The notes: a model not told the origin generated them from the letters alone. 45,277 nucleotides of DNA from CAZFVY01 sp964522665 (GCA_964522665.1 CAZFVY010000054.1:1-45277); one strand, 5' to 3'. Shown: positions 34,321 through 42,167, counted from the stretch's first letter. Program-made: numbers and translations.

Positions 34321-34899
34321 TCACCCGGAATGCGGCCAAGTCATCAGCTCCGCTTCGAGCCGTTCGAGCGGCAGGCCGACCACGTTCGAATACGAACCGT
34401 CGATCGATGCCACCAGCATCTCCCCCTTCTCCTGGATCGCGTACGCGCCCGCCTTGTCCAAGGTGTGGACGGTCTCGAGGTAGCGGCGAATCGCCGGTTC
34501 AGTCAGCGACCGAAACGTAACCTGCGTGCTCACCGCGAATACGCGCTGCCGATGGGCGCGCAAATGGATCAGGCAGACGCCGGTAACGACGTCGTGCGAT
34601 TTTCCCTGCAGTCGCGAGAGCATCTCGAAGGCTTCCGCGGCTCCGTGCGGTTTTCCAAACGCCACGCCCTCAAGAAACACCAACGTGTCGGCGCCGATGA
34701 CCAGGGCGTCAGGAAAGCGTTTGGCGACCGCGCGGGCCTTTCGATAAGCGTTTAGCTGGCAAATCTCCTGCGCGGAGAGTTGATCGTTGCGCACTTCCTC
34801 CGCGTCGCTGGGAATGACCTGAAACGGCCGGCCCAACTCCCCCAGGAGTTCCGAGCGGCGCGGTGACGCCGAAGCCAAAATGATCAGAGGCAGACTCAT
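34321..34899 (-). CDS. maf: Maf-family nucleotide pyrophosphatase
   Basis: House-cleaning nucleoside triphosphate pyrophosphatase that hydrolyses non-canonical or excess NTPs (dTTP/UTP or m7GTP subgroups). The 192-residue protein starts MSLPLIILASASPRRSELL, the standard Maf N-terminus, and has the conserved VIGADTLVFLEGVAFGKP and the C-terminal AYAIQEKGEMLVASIDGSYS. The Ala-Tyr-Ala-Ile-Gln-Glu and Ile-Asp-Gly-Ser-Tyr-x-Asn-Val-Val-Gly-Leu-Pro segments fit the dTTP/UTP subgroup (YhdE-like), although this is not certain. The frame is open to 34995 but the added residues are not family-like. Confidence 0.94.
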   Translation of the reverse strand: MSLPLIILASASPRRSELLGELGRPFQVIPSDAEEVRNDQLSAQEICQLNAYRKARAVAKRFPDALVIGADTLVFLEGVAFGKPHGAAEAFEMLSRLQGKSHDVVTGVCLIHLRAHRQRVFAVSTQVTFRSLTEPAIRRYLETVHTLDKAGAYAIQEKGEMLVASIDGSYSNVVGLPLERLEAELMTWPHSG

Positions 34900-35031
34900 G
34901 TATTTCAACGGACCAGCGGCCGGTAACGCGCCGCGCGGCGGCCCCAAAGACCCCAGCGCCTCAGTTGGCTCGCGACGCAAGGTAAGATGACCCAAGTCGC
35001 GACGGAACGCCAGCCTGACGGGCTGACGGCG

Positions 35032-35622
35032 TCAAGCCGGATGACTGTTCGCGTCAGTGGACATTCCACTGACAGCCGCGCGAAAGGCCGCTAGTTTCCG
35101 GGCAAACTCTCCGTCCGACAAGACGGGCGTCACTCCGTCCGTGGCGACTTCCACCGCCAATTCCACCCAGGACTTGCACCCGCCGTACGCGGGCAGCATC
35201 GGCAGGTCAACGGGTCGCGCGAGGCGGAAGACTCGCACGGCGAGGGCGGCAAGATTCGCTTCGCGACCCCAGTCAAACCGTTGCGCGATGACCTCATCGC
35301 GCCAGACGTGTTGGCCGCGCAAACGCTCGGCGGTCGCCAGCGAGTCCAGCCATTGCCACGCGGCCACTTCGGCGAAGTATTCAACCCGTAGAATCGCGGA
35401 ACCAGAAAGTGTCGGCGGGAGAGCGTCGAACCGCGTTTGCGCCGACGGTAGGACCGATTCGCGTTGCTGATGAAACAGCGTGGGAAAGAGGAGGAAGCGA
35501 GGCTGATCAACCTGGAAGCCGCCCTTGACCTCGTGAATACCGCCTTTACGCAGAATCACGATTTGATCGCCGCGGCCAAGGGCATCAACGATGACGGCCC
35601 ACTCTTTAAACGCGGTACGCAT
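35032..35622 (-). CDS. DUF1802 family protein
   Basis: A 196-residue soluble protein whose N-terminus (FKEWAVIVDALGRGDQIVILRKGGIHE) and following FLLFPTLFHQQ match the uncharacterised DUF1802 family. Function unknown; no catalytic motif can be assigned with confidence. The ATG at 35622 aligns with the family start, and the frame continues to 35709 without family-like sequence. It occupies the place directly after atpA (95 bases away) where atpG is normally found, and is followed by maf after 132 bases. Confidence 0.78.
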   Translation of the reverse strand: MRTAFKEWAVIVDALGRGDQIVILRKGGIHEVKGGFQVDQPRFLLFPTLFHQQRESVLPSAQTRFDALPPTLSGSAILRVEYFAEVAAWQWLDSLATAERLRGQHVWRDEVIAQRFDWGREANLAALAVRVFRLARPVDLPMLPAYGGCKSWVELAVEVATDGVTPVLSDGEFARKLAAFRAAVSGMSTDANSHPA

Positions 35623-35717
35623 CCAGCACACTATCCGCCTCGTGCCCCGTGCCTGCCAACCCAAATGGTTCGGGTTCCGACTCGCGGGCGCGGACCTTCC
35701 GCCGACCAAACGGCCGC

Positions 35718-37250
35718 TTACTTAAAGGTCTGTTTGAACTCCGTGACGGCGGCCTTCAATTCAGCCGTAATCGCGTCGTTCAAGGCTTTTTCCTTCAGAA
35801 TCTTGCCCATCAACTCAGACTTCCGCGTCGTCAAAAACTCGGACAGCTTCGTCTGGAATTCCTTCACGCGGTCCACCGGCACATCGTCGAAGTAGGAGTT
35901 TTGGCCCGCCCAAAGCACGGCGACCTGCAACTCGACCGGAATCGGCTTGTATTGCGGTTGCTTGAAGATTTCGACGATGCGTTTGCCGCGTTCGATTTGT
36001 GATTGGGTTTTGGCATCGAGATCCGAACCGAATTGCGCGAACGCCGCCAACTCACGGAATTGCGCCAACTCGAGTTTGACGCGGCCAGCGACTTGTTTCA
36101 TCGCCTTGATCTGCGCGGCCGAACCGACGCGGGAGACGGACAAACCGACCGAGATGGCCGGGCGAACGCCTTGATAGAAAAGGTCCGTTTCCAGATAAAT
36201 TTGGCCGTCGGTGATCGAAATGACGTTCGTCGGGATGTAGGCCGAAACGTCGCCCAACTGGGTCTCGATGATCGGCAACGCGGTCAACGAGCCGTTGCCA
36301 TATTTCTCGCTCACGCGCGCGGAACGTTCGAGCAAACGGCTGTGCAAGTAGAAGACGTCACCCGGATACGCTTCGCGGCCTGACGGGCGCTTGAGCACCA
36401 GCGATACTTGCCGGTAAGCGACCGCGTGCTTCGAGAGATCGTCGAAAATGATCAACGCGTCCATGCCGTTGTCCATGAACCATTCGCCCATCGCCGCGCC
36501 GGCGAACGGAGCGAGGTATTGGTTCGTCGCGGAATCGGAGGCCGAAGCGGTGACGACGATGGTGTAAGGCATCGCTCCCGCCTCTTCCAGAACCGAGATG
36601 ACGCGGGCGATATTCGACTGCTTCTGGCCGACCGCGACGTAGATGTTGTAAAGCGGGCGGAATGTTTTGTCGCCGGCGGCTTCGCCTTCGCGATTGATGC
36701 GCGCCTGATTGATCATCGTATCGACGCCGATGGTCGTCTTGCCCGTCGAACGGTCGCCGATGATCAATTCGCGCTGACCGCGCCCGATCGGGATCATCGC
36801 GTCAATCGCCATGATACCGGTCTGGACCGGCTGGTTGACCGATTTTCGCTTGATGATGCCGGGCGCGATTTTCTCGACCGGATAGGATACCTCGCTCTTG
36901 ATCGGCCCTTTGCCGTCCACCGGCTGGCCGAGCACGTTCACAACGCGGCCGAGCAAGCCTTTGCCCACCGGCACTTGCAAGAGTTTGCCCGTCGTGCGGA
37001 CTTCCTGCCCTTGCTTGATTTCGGTGTAATCGCCTAGGATGATCGCGCCGACTTCGGTCTCTTCGAGGTTCAGCGCCAGCCCGGTAACGTTGTGCCCGAA
37101 ATCGATCATTTCGTTCAACATGACGTCGGTGAGGCCCTCGATCTTGGCGACACCGTCGCTAATCTCGCGGACGATGCCGACATTCTGCTTGGTCACGCCG
37201 GTCCGAACGCCCGTAATCTGGGCTTCAATCTCCTGAAGTAAGGTACTCAT
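35718..37250 (-). CDS. atpA: F1F0 ATP synthase alpha subunit
   Basis: Non-catalytic nucleotide-binding subunit of the F1 head, 510 residues, the normal length. Walker A GDRSTGKTTIGVDT, the DDLSKHAVAYRQVSLVL region, the arginine-finger strand region PAISVGLSVSRVGSA (which is also the alpha/beta family signature) and the C-terminal helical domain are intact. No Shine-Dalgarno sequence is visible before the ATG; the upstream bases are AT-rich. It is last in the atpB-E-F-H-A run, and the expected atpG, atpD and atpC do not follow. Confidence 0.98.
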   Translation of the reverse strand: MSTLLQEIEAQITGVRTGVTKQNVGIVREISDGVAKIEGLTDVMLNEMIDFGHNVTGLALNLEETEVGAIILGDYTEIKQGQEVRTTGKLLQVPVGKGLLGRVVNVLGQPVDGKGPIKSEVSYPVEKIAPGIIKRKSVNQPVQTGIMAIDAMIPIGRGQRELIIGDRSTGKTTIGVDTMINQARINREGEAAGDKTFRPLYNIYVAVGQKQSNIARVISVLEEAGAMPYTIVVTASASDSATNQYLAPFAGAAMGEWFMDNGMDALIIFDDLSKHAVAYRQVSLVLKRPSGREAYPGDVFYLHSRLLERSARVSEKYGNGSLTALPIIETQLGDVSAYIPTNVISITDGQIYLETDLFYQGVRPAISVGLSVSRVGSAAQIKAMKQVAGRVKLELAQFRELAAFAQFGSDLDAKTQSQIERGKRIVEIFKQPQYKPIPVELQVAVLWAGQNSYFDDVPVDRVKEFQTKLSEFLTTRKSELMGKILKEKALNDAITAELKAAVTEFKQTFK

Positions 37251-37286
37251 ATTAAAATTGGTTCTGCGTTGCCCGCCGAAGAGCGG

Positions 37287-37679
37287 CTAGAAAGATTCCT
37301 GCAAATTGTTCAAGCGCGTCCGCACGCTGCCGTCATAAACGTCACTCCCGACCTGCACCCGCAAGCCACCGATCAACGTCGGATCCTGAGAAAAAGTGAC
37401 TTGCAATCCGGCCCCGTAAATGCGCGACAGATTCTTCCCCACTTCCGCCTCGATTTCCGGCGGCAGCGGCACGGCGCTTTCAACCTTCGCGGCGCGGCGG
37501 TCGATGTCCAGCTTCACCAAACGCTGAAAGCGGGACAATATCGCGACGTATCCGCGTGGTTTCTGCGCGATGACCTGTTGCACGACTTGGCGAACGCGGT
37601 TTTCATCCAGCAGGCCGTTCACCGTGCAACCGCGAAAAAGTTGCTTGGCTTCCTGTCGGGCTTGTTTGGTCACTTTCAT
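37287..37679 (-). CDS. atpH: F1F0 ATP synthase delta subunit, short form
   Basis: Peripheral-stalk subunit that joins the b subunits to the F1 head. At 130 residues it is much shorter than usual (about 175-185). The C-terminal half is recognisable (VESAVPLPPEIEAEVGKNLS, then DPTLIGGLRVQVGSDVYDGSVRTRLNNL), while the N-terminal six-helix domain that binds alpha is reduced to roughly 70 residues. The reading frame is clean with no sign of a frameshift, so this looks like a natural short form. Position between atpF and atpA supports the identity. Confidence 0.88.
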   Translation of the reverse strand: MKVTKQARQEAKQLFRGCTVNGLLDENRVRQVVQQVIAQKPRGYVAILSRFQRLVKLDIDRRAAKVESAVPLPPEIEAEVGKNLSRIYGAGLQVTFSQDPTLIGGLRVQVGSDVYDGSVRTRLNNLQESF

Positions 37680-37726
37680 GCCGGGCCGTTCAATTGCTCA
37701 GTTTAGACGCTCTCGCTTGGAACCAC

Positions 37727-38278
37727 TCAAGCCGCCAACTGACGGTTGGTTTCCTCGGCCAGACGACGTTGGTCTTCGACCGTCAAAATCTTGCCCGTGA
37801 CCTGGGTGGTCATGCCGACCACCAAGCGACCCACTTCGCGCTTCAACTCGGTCAACATGCGCGCGCGGTCCTGTTCCGCGGCCTCGCGCGCTTTGGCGAT
37901 GATCTGCTCCGCGGCGGCGATCGCTTTTTGAGTCTCGACTTCGCGGACGCGATTGGCGGCGGCTTGGGCCTCCTGGATCAGTTTGACCGCTTGGGCGTCG
38001 GCTTGTTGGAGAATCGTCTGGCGCGCCTTCTCGGTCTTGGCCAGCTCGTCCTTGATCTTTTCGGCATTGGCCAAACCGTCGGCGATTTGATGGCGGCGTT
38101 CTTCCAGAATCTGCAACACCGGCTTATACGCAAAGCGGTGCAACAAGAACGCGACGATGCTGAAACTGATGACCTGCGCAATGAAATGGGGCGTGTCAAC
38201 GCCGAACGTGGCGCCCGTGCTCTTGGCCATGTCCACCAAGTCACCGCCGATGCCGGCCAGAAAAACGAACTGGTTCAT
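37727..38278 (-). CDS. atpF: F1F0 ATP synthase subunit b
   Basis: Membrane-anchored peripheral stalk, 183 residues. An N-terminal segment (about 1-25) precedes the transmembrane helix (about 33-52: AQVISFSIVAFLLHRFAYKP), and the rest is a long charged coiled-coil with heptad-like Ala/Lys/Glu content (VREVETQKAIAAAEQIIAKA). The Lys-Pro-Val at the end of the membrane helix and the ILEERRHQI start of the stalk are typical of b. It lies between atpE and atpH. Confidence 0.95.
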   Translation of the reverse strand: MNQFVFLAGIGGDLVDMAKSTGATFGVDTPHFIAQVISFSIVAFLLHRFAYKPVLQILEERRHQIADGLANAEKIKDELAKTEKARQTILQQADAQAVKLIQEAQAAANRVREVETQKAIAAAEQIIAKAREAAEQDRARMLTELKREVGRLVVGMTTQVTGKILTVEDQRRLAEETNRQLAA

Positions 38279-38333
38279 AAATTCAAAAGGTTTAAGCGCG
38301 AGCGCGGCGCCCGAAGGACGCCGCGCTCAACGA

Positions 38334-38546
38334 TTACTTCACCAGGAAGATGGCGTAGAAGACGATAGCTTCCGCGAAGGCAATGGCCAGGATCGCCTGG
38401 ACCAGGATCTTCGTCGCGGCGCCCGGATTGCGTCCGACCGCTTCCGCGGCCTTCATACCAATCAGACCGACGCCGATGGCCGCGCCCAAGGCTGCCAAGC
38501 CAACATGCAAACTACCGCTCAATTCCGCCAGCATAGGCGTTAACAT
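38334..38546 (-). CDS. atpE: F1F0 ATP synthase subunit c
   Basis: Rotor-ring hairpin protein of 70 residues: a glycine-rich helix 1 (AALGAAIGVGLIGM), the polar loop GRNPGA and helix 2 with the ion-binding Glu59 in AIAFAEAIVFYAIFL. The Glu is followed by Ala rather than Ser/Thr, and no Gln is seen at the helix 1 position used by sodium-binding rings, so proton coupling is more likely (inference). A good ribosome-binding sequence, AAAGGA, lies just before the ATG, unlike most genes here; this fits the need for high c-subunit output. Confidence 0.96.
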   Translation of the reverse strand: MLTPMLAELSGSLHVGLAALGAAIGVGLIGMKAAEAVGRNPGAATKILVQAILAIAFAEAIVFYAIFLVK

Positions 38547-38614
38547 ATGTTTCCTTTCGTGTTGCTCAGCGGCTCCCGCGATTGAACACGGTCAAACCGC
38601 CGAAATTCTCAAAT

Positions 38615-39553
38615 TCAGTGATGCTTGTGGTGCGGTCCCGCCTCGTGCCCTTCTTCATGCTGGCAAATCAGCATCGTGAACACCGCGGTCAGCAGCATGA
38701 AGACCAGCGCCTGCACCAGGCCAACGAGCAGTTCCATGAAATAGAACGGCACCGGCAGAGCGATGCTCGCCGCGGTCTTCAACCAAGCCGGGTTTTGAAT
38801 CAAGTTCCCCATCGCCTCGAGCATGTTTTCACCGGCGAAAATATTGCCGTAGAGCCGGAAGCTGAGCGAAACCGGGCGAAACGCGATCGACACGATTTCC
38901 AAAAATCCGACCGCGATGAAAACCACGATCATCAGAACCTTCAAAGCCCCAGTCGTTTCCCCCTTGGGAGCGAATAAATGCAGCAGGACGCCGACGGGAC
39001 CATTGGCCTGCAACGCCCATATCACCCAGCAGACGAAGAAGATCATCGACATCGCCAGCGTCATATTCAGGTCGGCGTTCGCGCCGCGGAACCACGGCTC
39101 GGAAAGTTCAAAACCTTCTGGCGTCTTGAAACCCCACCCGATCGTGCCAACCCCGGGGATCAATCCGCACCAGTTTGAAAAGAGAACGAAGATGAAAATA
39201 GTGGCAAAAAACCAAAACGTCTTATCGACCAATTCCTTGCCGATGATCCCCTCCAAAAAGTCGCGCAGGCTCTCCACCAGCCACTCACAGAAATTCTGCA
39301 TCCCCGACGGAACCCGTTGCATCTGAGAGGTCGCCGTCCGCGCGAAAACGATCAGGCCCAGCGCGACCAGCCAACTGACAAGCATCGAATTGCTAATCGG
39401 CAACGGACCAAGATGGCCGATATCGGAAGCCCGCTGGGAAACGCCGTGTTCGGCTTTGCCGGCATGAGCTTCGGCGGACGCTGGCGCCGATTCCGCCGCT
39501 CCGCAAACCAGTGGCAAAAACGCCAGGAGTAATGCTGCTAAAATGGATTTCAT
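38615..39553 (-). CDS. atpB: F1F0 ATP synthase subunit a
   Basis: Stator channel subunit, 312 residues. It begins with a signal-like hydrophobic segment (about 1-19) and a periplasmic N-tail rich in Ala, Glu and His. The essential arginine is in VSLSFRLYGNIFAGE, and the FMELLVGLVQALVFMLL helix is conserved. The C-terminus is histidine-rich (HEEGHEAGPHHKHH), which is unusual. It is the first gene of the ATP synthase run; no atpI-like gene precedes it, and its 319-base upstream region holds several inverted repeats. Confidence 0.96.
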   Translation of the reverse strand: MKSILAALLLAFLPLVCGAAESAPASAEAHAGKAEHGVSQRASDIGHLGPLPISNSMLVSWLVALGLIVFARTATSQMQRVPSGMQNFCEWLVESLRDFLEGIIGKELVDKTFWFFATIFIFVLFSNWCGLIPGVGTIGWGFKTPEGFELSEPWFRGANADLNMTLAMSMIFFVCWVIWALQANGPVGVLLHLFAPKGETTGALKVLMIVVFIAVGFLEIVSIAFRPVSLSFRLYGNIFAGENMLEAMGNLIQNPAWLKTAASIALPVPFYFMELLVGLVQALVFMLLTAVFTMLICQHEEGHEAGPHHKHH

Positions 39554-39580
39554 TCGTCAAAGTGGGCCAAAAGCCGCCAG

Positions 39581-39598
39581 CGGGGACACTGGTCCCCG
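39581..39598 (-). promoter_or_regulatory. Hairpin in the atpB leader
   Basis: Perfect 7-bp inverted repeat CGGGGAC / GTCCCCG with a 4-base loop, ending 27 bases upstream of the atpB start codon. In the transcript it would form a stable stem close to the ribosome entry site. No U-tract follows, so attenuation or translational control is more likely than termination. Function is inferred only. Confidence 0.4.
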
Positions 39599-39637
39599 GA
39601 AAAGCTGCCGATAATCTGGTTGCTCGATCCCACGGTT

Positions 39638-39653
39638 TGAGTCGCAACTCAAG
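39638..39653. repeat. Short inverted repeat upstream of atpB
   Basis: TTGAGT and ACTCAA form a perfect 6-bp inverted repeat around the four bases CGCA. It lies between the atpB leader hairpin and two long A-tracts (seen as T6 and T8 on the + strand, about 39675-39700). It could be an operator or a small RNA stem. Low information. Confidence 0.3.
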
Positions 39654-39785
39654 CGGGCGACACGTTGCCTGAGCCGCCTTTTTTGCACAAGTTTTTTTTG
39701 CGCCAGAAGCGAGACTACGGCGCTGTCAGCCGAACGTCAGCGAATTGCGCGTCGCGCAGAATCCCAAACCTCCCGTTAATACAAT

Positions 39786-39832
39786 CGGCGAGTTTTGGGA
39801 TGACACACGGTTTCCACCGCCAAAACTCGCCG
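39786..39832 (-). terminator. Probable terminator after the 298-residue secreted protein gene
   Basis: A perfect 13-bp inverted repeat (CGGCGAGTTTTGG at 39786-39798 and its complement at 39820-39832, loop 21 bases) begins 40 bases after the stop of the upstream gene on the minus strand. The sequence following on that strand is ATTGTATTAA, AU-rich but without a proper U-run. It probably insulates the atp operon from upstream transcription. The long loop leaves room for another role, such as a protein-binding site. Confidence 0.5.
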
Positions 39833-39872
39833 TTATTCTACCGCCCACCCAGGCGGAAGAAGATGGTTCGCC

Positions 39873-40769
39873 TCAAATCCCGCTCGCGAGGCGATAAAAC
39901 TGGGTTTGCGAGGCCGGCTGCAAACGAATGACGTTGCGGCCGTTTTCCACAACCGGAATGTCGGTCATAATCGACCAGCCCAAACCAGAGGTACTCGACT
40001 GGCTCTGCTGCAGAGCGAAACCGATCACCGAACCAGGCCACGAAACGGCCACTCGTCCGTCGGCCTCTTGCACGATCTTCATCGCTGGCGCCGAAGACTG
40101 GGTCGCAACAATTTGGCCCGTAACGGTCAGTTTGGTATCATTCGCGCTCAACAGCTTGAAATAAAAGTCCGCCGTGACCGGGATCGTCAGAGTCTGGGTT
40201 CCGCCCGCGGTCGTGAGGCTCGCGAGCGAAGTGACTCGATTCGTGGCGAGACCGGCCAGTGCGATGCTCCCTTTTGTCGCGAACAGCCCGGCGATGTTGT
40301 AGTCCAGCGCCCCCCCGCTTCCAGCGACAAATTGATAAAGGATTGAACCCGAGTCAAAATTGCCGCCGGTCACCGGCAGAACCGCGCTGGTAACGTCCAG
40401 CAGGGAATTTCGCATGGCCGCCAGGACGGAGCCGAGAAATCCCGCGGAGGCTTGGCCGCCGAAGTTGGCTGGATCACTGCCGGGTTCCCCGCCGGACTTA
40501 GGTTGCCAATTGCCGTTGTTTTTGACGCTAATCAAGCTCAAGCCACCGAAGGCTACACTGGTGTCGGTCACAGTCGCGTTGACGCTCCCGGAAAACTGGG
40601 AAGTCAAACTCCCCGCGCTTTGTTCGACCAGCGGATAACCGAGGGCGGTCCCGGAGAGGGTGATACTGCTTCGGCTGGAATCGATGGTGAAGACAGCGGA
40701 CTCGCCCCTCCCCGCCGCTAAACAAACCAATCCCGCGATTGCAAAAGAGTATCTAATTTTAATTTTCAT
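39873..40769 (-). CDS. Secreted protein of unknown function with C-terminal FYRL module
   Basis: A 298-residue protein with a signal peptide (about 1-25, ending GESAVF), a beta-rich Ser/Gly/Thr body with no recognised domain, and a C-terminal segment (about 235-298). That segment matches the terminal module of the giant paralogs: a strand-rich stretch with GLGWSIMTDIP, then QFYRLASGI at the end. There are no cysteines in the mature part that suggest a lipoprotein. It is transcribed divergently from the DUF2089-type regulator across a 195-base AT-rich gap, so shared regulation is possible. Function unknown. Confidence 0.75.
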   Translation of the reverse strand: MKIKIRYSFAIAGLVCLAAGRGESAVFTIDSSRSSITLSGTALGYPLVEQSAGSLTSQFSGSVNATVTDTSVAFGGLSLISVKNNGNWQPKSGGEPGSDPANFGGQASAGFLGSVLAAMRNSLLDVTSAVLPVTGGNFDSGSILYQFVAGSGGALDYNIAGLFATKGSIALAGLATNRVTSLASLTTAGGTQTLTIPVTADFYFKLLSANDTKLTVTGQIVATQSSAPAMKIVQEADGRVAVSWPGSVIGFALQQSQSSTSGLGWSIMTDIPVVENGRNVIRLQPASQTQFYRLASGI

Positions 40770-40913
40770 TTATACTAATATACATCATCCTTGTCGCTGG
40801 ACGTTTTATTTCTTTCGGCAAGTGAGCCCGCCAGCTCGGCTCGATTCGCCGCTCATGCACCAACCGCCGGCGTGGCGTGCGAAACCTCACCGAAGAACTA
40901 AATAAACTTAAAG

Positions 40914-40941
40914 TTGACATCAATAAAGTGAAATATTAAAT
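40914..40941 (+). promoter_or_regulatory. Sigma-70-type promoter for the regulator/membrane protein pair
   Basis: TTGACA at 40914-40919 is a perfect -35 box. Sixteen bases later TTAAAT (40936-40941) matches four of six positions of the -10 consensus. The start codon of the regulator gene is 23 bases further on. The surrounding bases are strikingly AT-rich compared with the rest of the window. Confidence 0.5.
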
Positions 40942-40964
40942 GAAAGCAGAACGTAATAATATTT

Positions 40965-41264
40965 ATGTCTCAAGTTCAAACCGAGCGGTGGATTGATTTG
41001 CTGGAAGAGGAGGATGTGGCGTTTATCAAGCGCTTCGTCCTCTCGTCCGGCTCGCTCAAGGACCTGGCCGCGGCCTACGACGTCTCGTATCCGACCCTCC
41101 GTCTGCGCCTGGATCGCTTGATTCAGAAGGTCAAGATTCTGGACAGCCCGAAAGTGGAGGACGAGTTCGAGCGCCTGCTGCGCGCCCAATTCATTGATGG
41201 CAAACTCGACTCCTCAACGTTCAAACGTCTGCTAACCGCCTACCAAGAAAGGAACAAACTATGA
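40965..41264 (+). CDS. DUF2089-type helix-turn-helix regulator
   Basis: A 99-residue protein matching the DUF2089 pattern: DVAFIKRFVLSSGSLKDLAA followed by YDVSYPTLRLRLDRLI, a helix-turn-helix at about residues 30-56, then a helical C-terminal tail. It is likely a small DNA-binding regulator or anti-sigma-like factor, although the family has no settled mechanism. Its stop overlaps the start of the next gene by four bases (ATGA), tying it to a membrane protein. Such regulator/membrane pairs often form a signal-responsive unit; this is inference. Confidence 0.78.
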   Translation: MSQVQTERWIDLLEEEDVAFIKRFVLSSGSLKDLAAAYDVSYPTLRLRLDRLIQKVKILDSPKVEDEFERLLRAQFIDGKLDSSTFKRLLTAYQERNKL

Positions 41265-42118
41265 AGATCATAACGCTTATCGGCGTATGCCTCGGCTGTT
41301 GCGTGAGCGCCCAAGCGCAGAAGACCGTCGCCGAATACGACTGGAAAAACGCCGTCGAGACCGCCCCCAAAGTCCCGGGTGTCACGCGCGCGCTGGAAGG
41401 CAAGGCGCTGAGGATTACGAGCGACAGCCCGGCCCCGGCGACGGTTCGTCTGCTCACGATCACCCATCCGCCCATCACCACGGTGATGTATCGCATCACC
41501 GGGCGGGTCAAATACGCGAACGTCCAAGGCGACGGGTATCTGGAACTGTGGAACTGCTTCGCCGGACTCCCACAGGCGTCGGAGCAACGCTATTTCAGCC
41601 GCACGATTGTTGAATCGGGAGAAATGGGCAAACTCACTGGTTCCTCCGACTGGCGGGTGTACTCCCTTCCCTTCAACTCGCGAGGCGCGCCCGGCGCGCC
41701 GACCAAGCTGGAGATTAATCTGGTCCTGCCCGGAAAAGGGGTCGTCTATCTGGAACCGATCAAGTTGCAGGAGTTCAGCGGCGCCCGTGGCTGGTGGAGC
41801 GGACAAACGACCAATTTGGTCGGGGGTATCGGCGGCGGAGTCGTGGGCTGCCTCGGCGGCCTCGCGGCGTGGTTGGCCGCGAAAGGCAAGGCACGCGGAT
41901 TTGTGCTCGGAATCTACCGCTTCTTCTTCGGGCTGGGCGTCGTTTGCTCGATCATGCTGGCCGTCGCGCTCGTCGCGGGGCAGCCGCTCGAAGTCTGGTT
42001 GATCTTCCTGTTGGGCGGCGCGATTCTGGCGACGGTCGGTCCGACCAACCTGCGCCGCGCGCGCAAGCAATACGAAGAACTCGAAATGCGCCGGATGACC
42101 TCAGTGGACGCCCTTTGA
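41261..42118 (+). CDS. Signal-peptide protein with periplasmic beta domain and three C-terminal membrane helices
   Basis: A 285-residue protein of unknown function. It has a signal peptide (about 1-19, ending AQAQ) and a beta-rich periplasmic domain (about 25-170) with a carbohydrate-binding-like style (YRITGRVKYANVQGDGYLEL, WRVYSLPFNS). Three transmembrane helices follow at about 185-205, 212-236 and 243-262, then a short charged cytoplasmic tail. It is translationally coupled to the DUF2089-type gene by an ATGA overlap. A sensor or anchor controlled by, or controlling, that regulator is plausible but not shown. Confidence 0.72.
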   Translation: MKIITLIGVCLGCCVSAQAQKTVAEYDWKNAVETAPKVPGVTRALEGKALRITSDSPAPATVRLLTITHPPITTVMYRITGRVKYANVQGDGYLELWNCFAGLPQASEQRYFSRTIVESGEMGKLTGSSDWRVYSLPFNSRGAPGAPTKLEINLVLPGKGVVYLEPIKLQEFSGARGWWSGQTTNLVGGIGGGVVGCLGGLAAWLAAKGKARGFVLGIYRFFFGLGVVCSIMLAVALVAGQPLEVWLIFLLGGAILATVGPTNLRRARKQYEELEMRRMTSVDAL

Positions 42119-42132
42119 CGCGGGCACGGGCA

Positions 42133-42167
42133 GCGGCGCGGCCCGTCCGCCAAAGCGTCCGCGCCGC
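42133..42167. terminator. Possible bidirectional terminator between convergent genes
   Basis: A 9-bp GC-rich inverted repeat (GCGGCGCGG at 42133-42141 and its complement at 42159-42167, loop 17 bases) occupies the 65-base gap between the stops of two convergent genes. No U-tract flanks it on either strand, so it may be a weak or Rho-assisted terminator. Confidence 0.35.

Larger units (their letters stand above)
39554..39872. other. 319-base intergenic region upstream of atpB
   Basis: No protein-coding frame or tRNA is convincing here. From the atpB side outward it holds a 7-bp stem hairpin, a 6-bp inverted repeat, two A-tracts on the atpB sense strand about 16 bases apart (possible UP element or DNA bend), and a 13-bp perfect inverted repeat near the stop of the preceding gene. 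The atp operon promoter presumably lies in this stretch, but no clear -35/-10 pair was identified. Confidence 0.6.

Noticed and set aside
39660..39780. Possible small RNA or tRNA in the gap upstream of atpB
   Set aside because: No cloverleaf, no CCA-adjacent acceptor stem and no conserved RNA family motif was recognised; only inverted repeats and A-tracts are supported.
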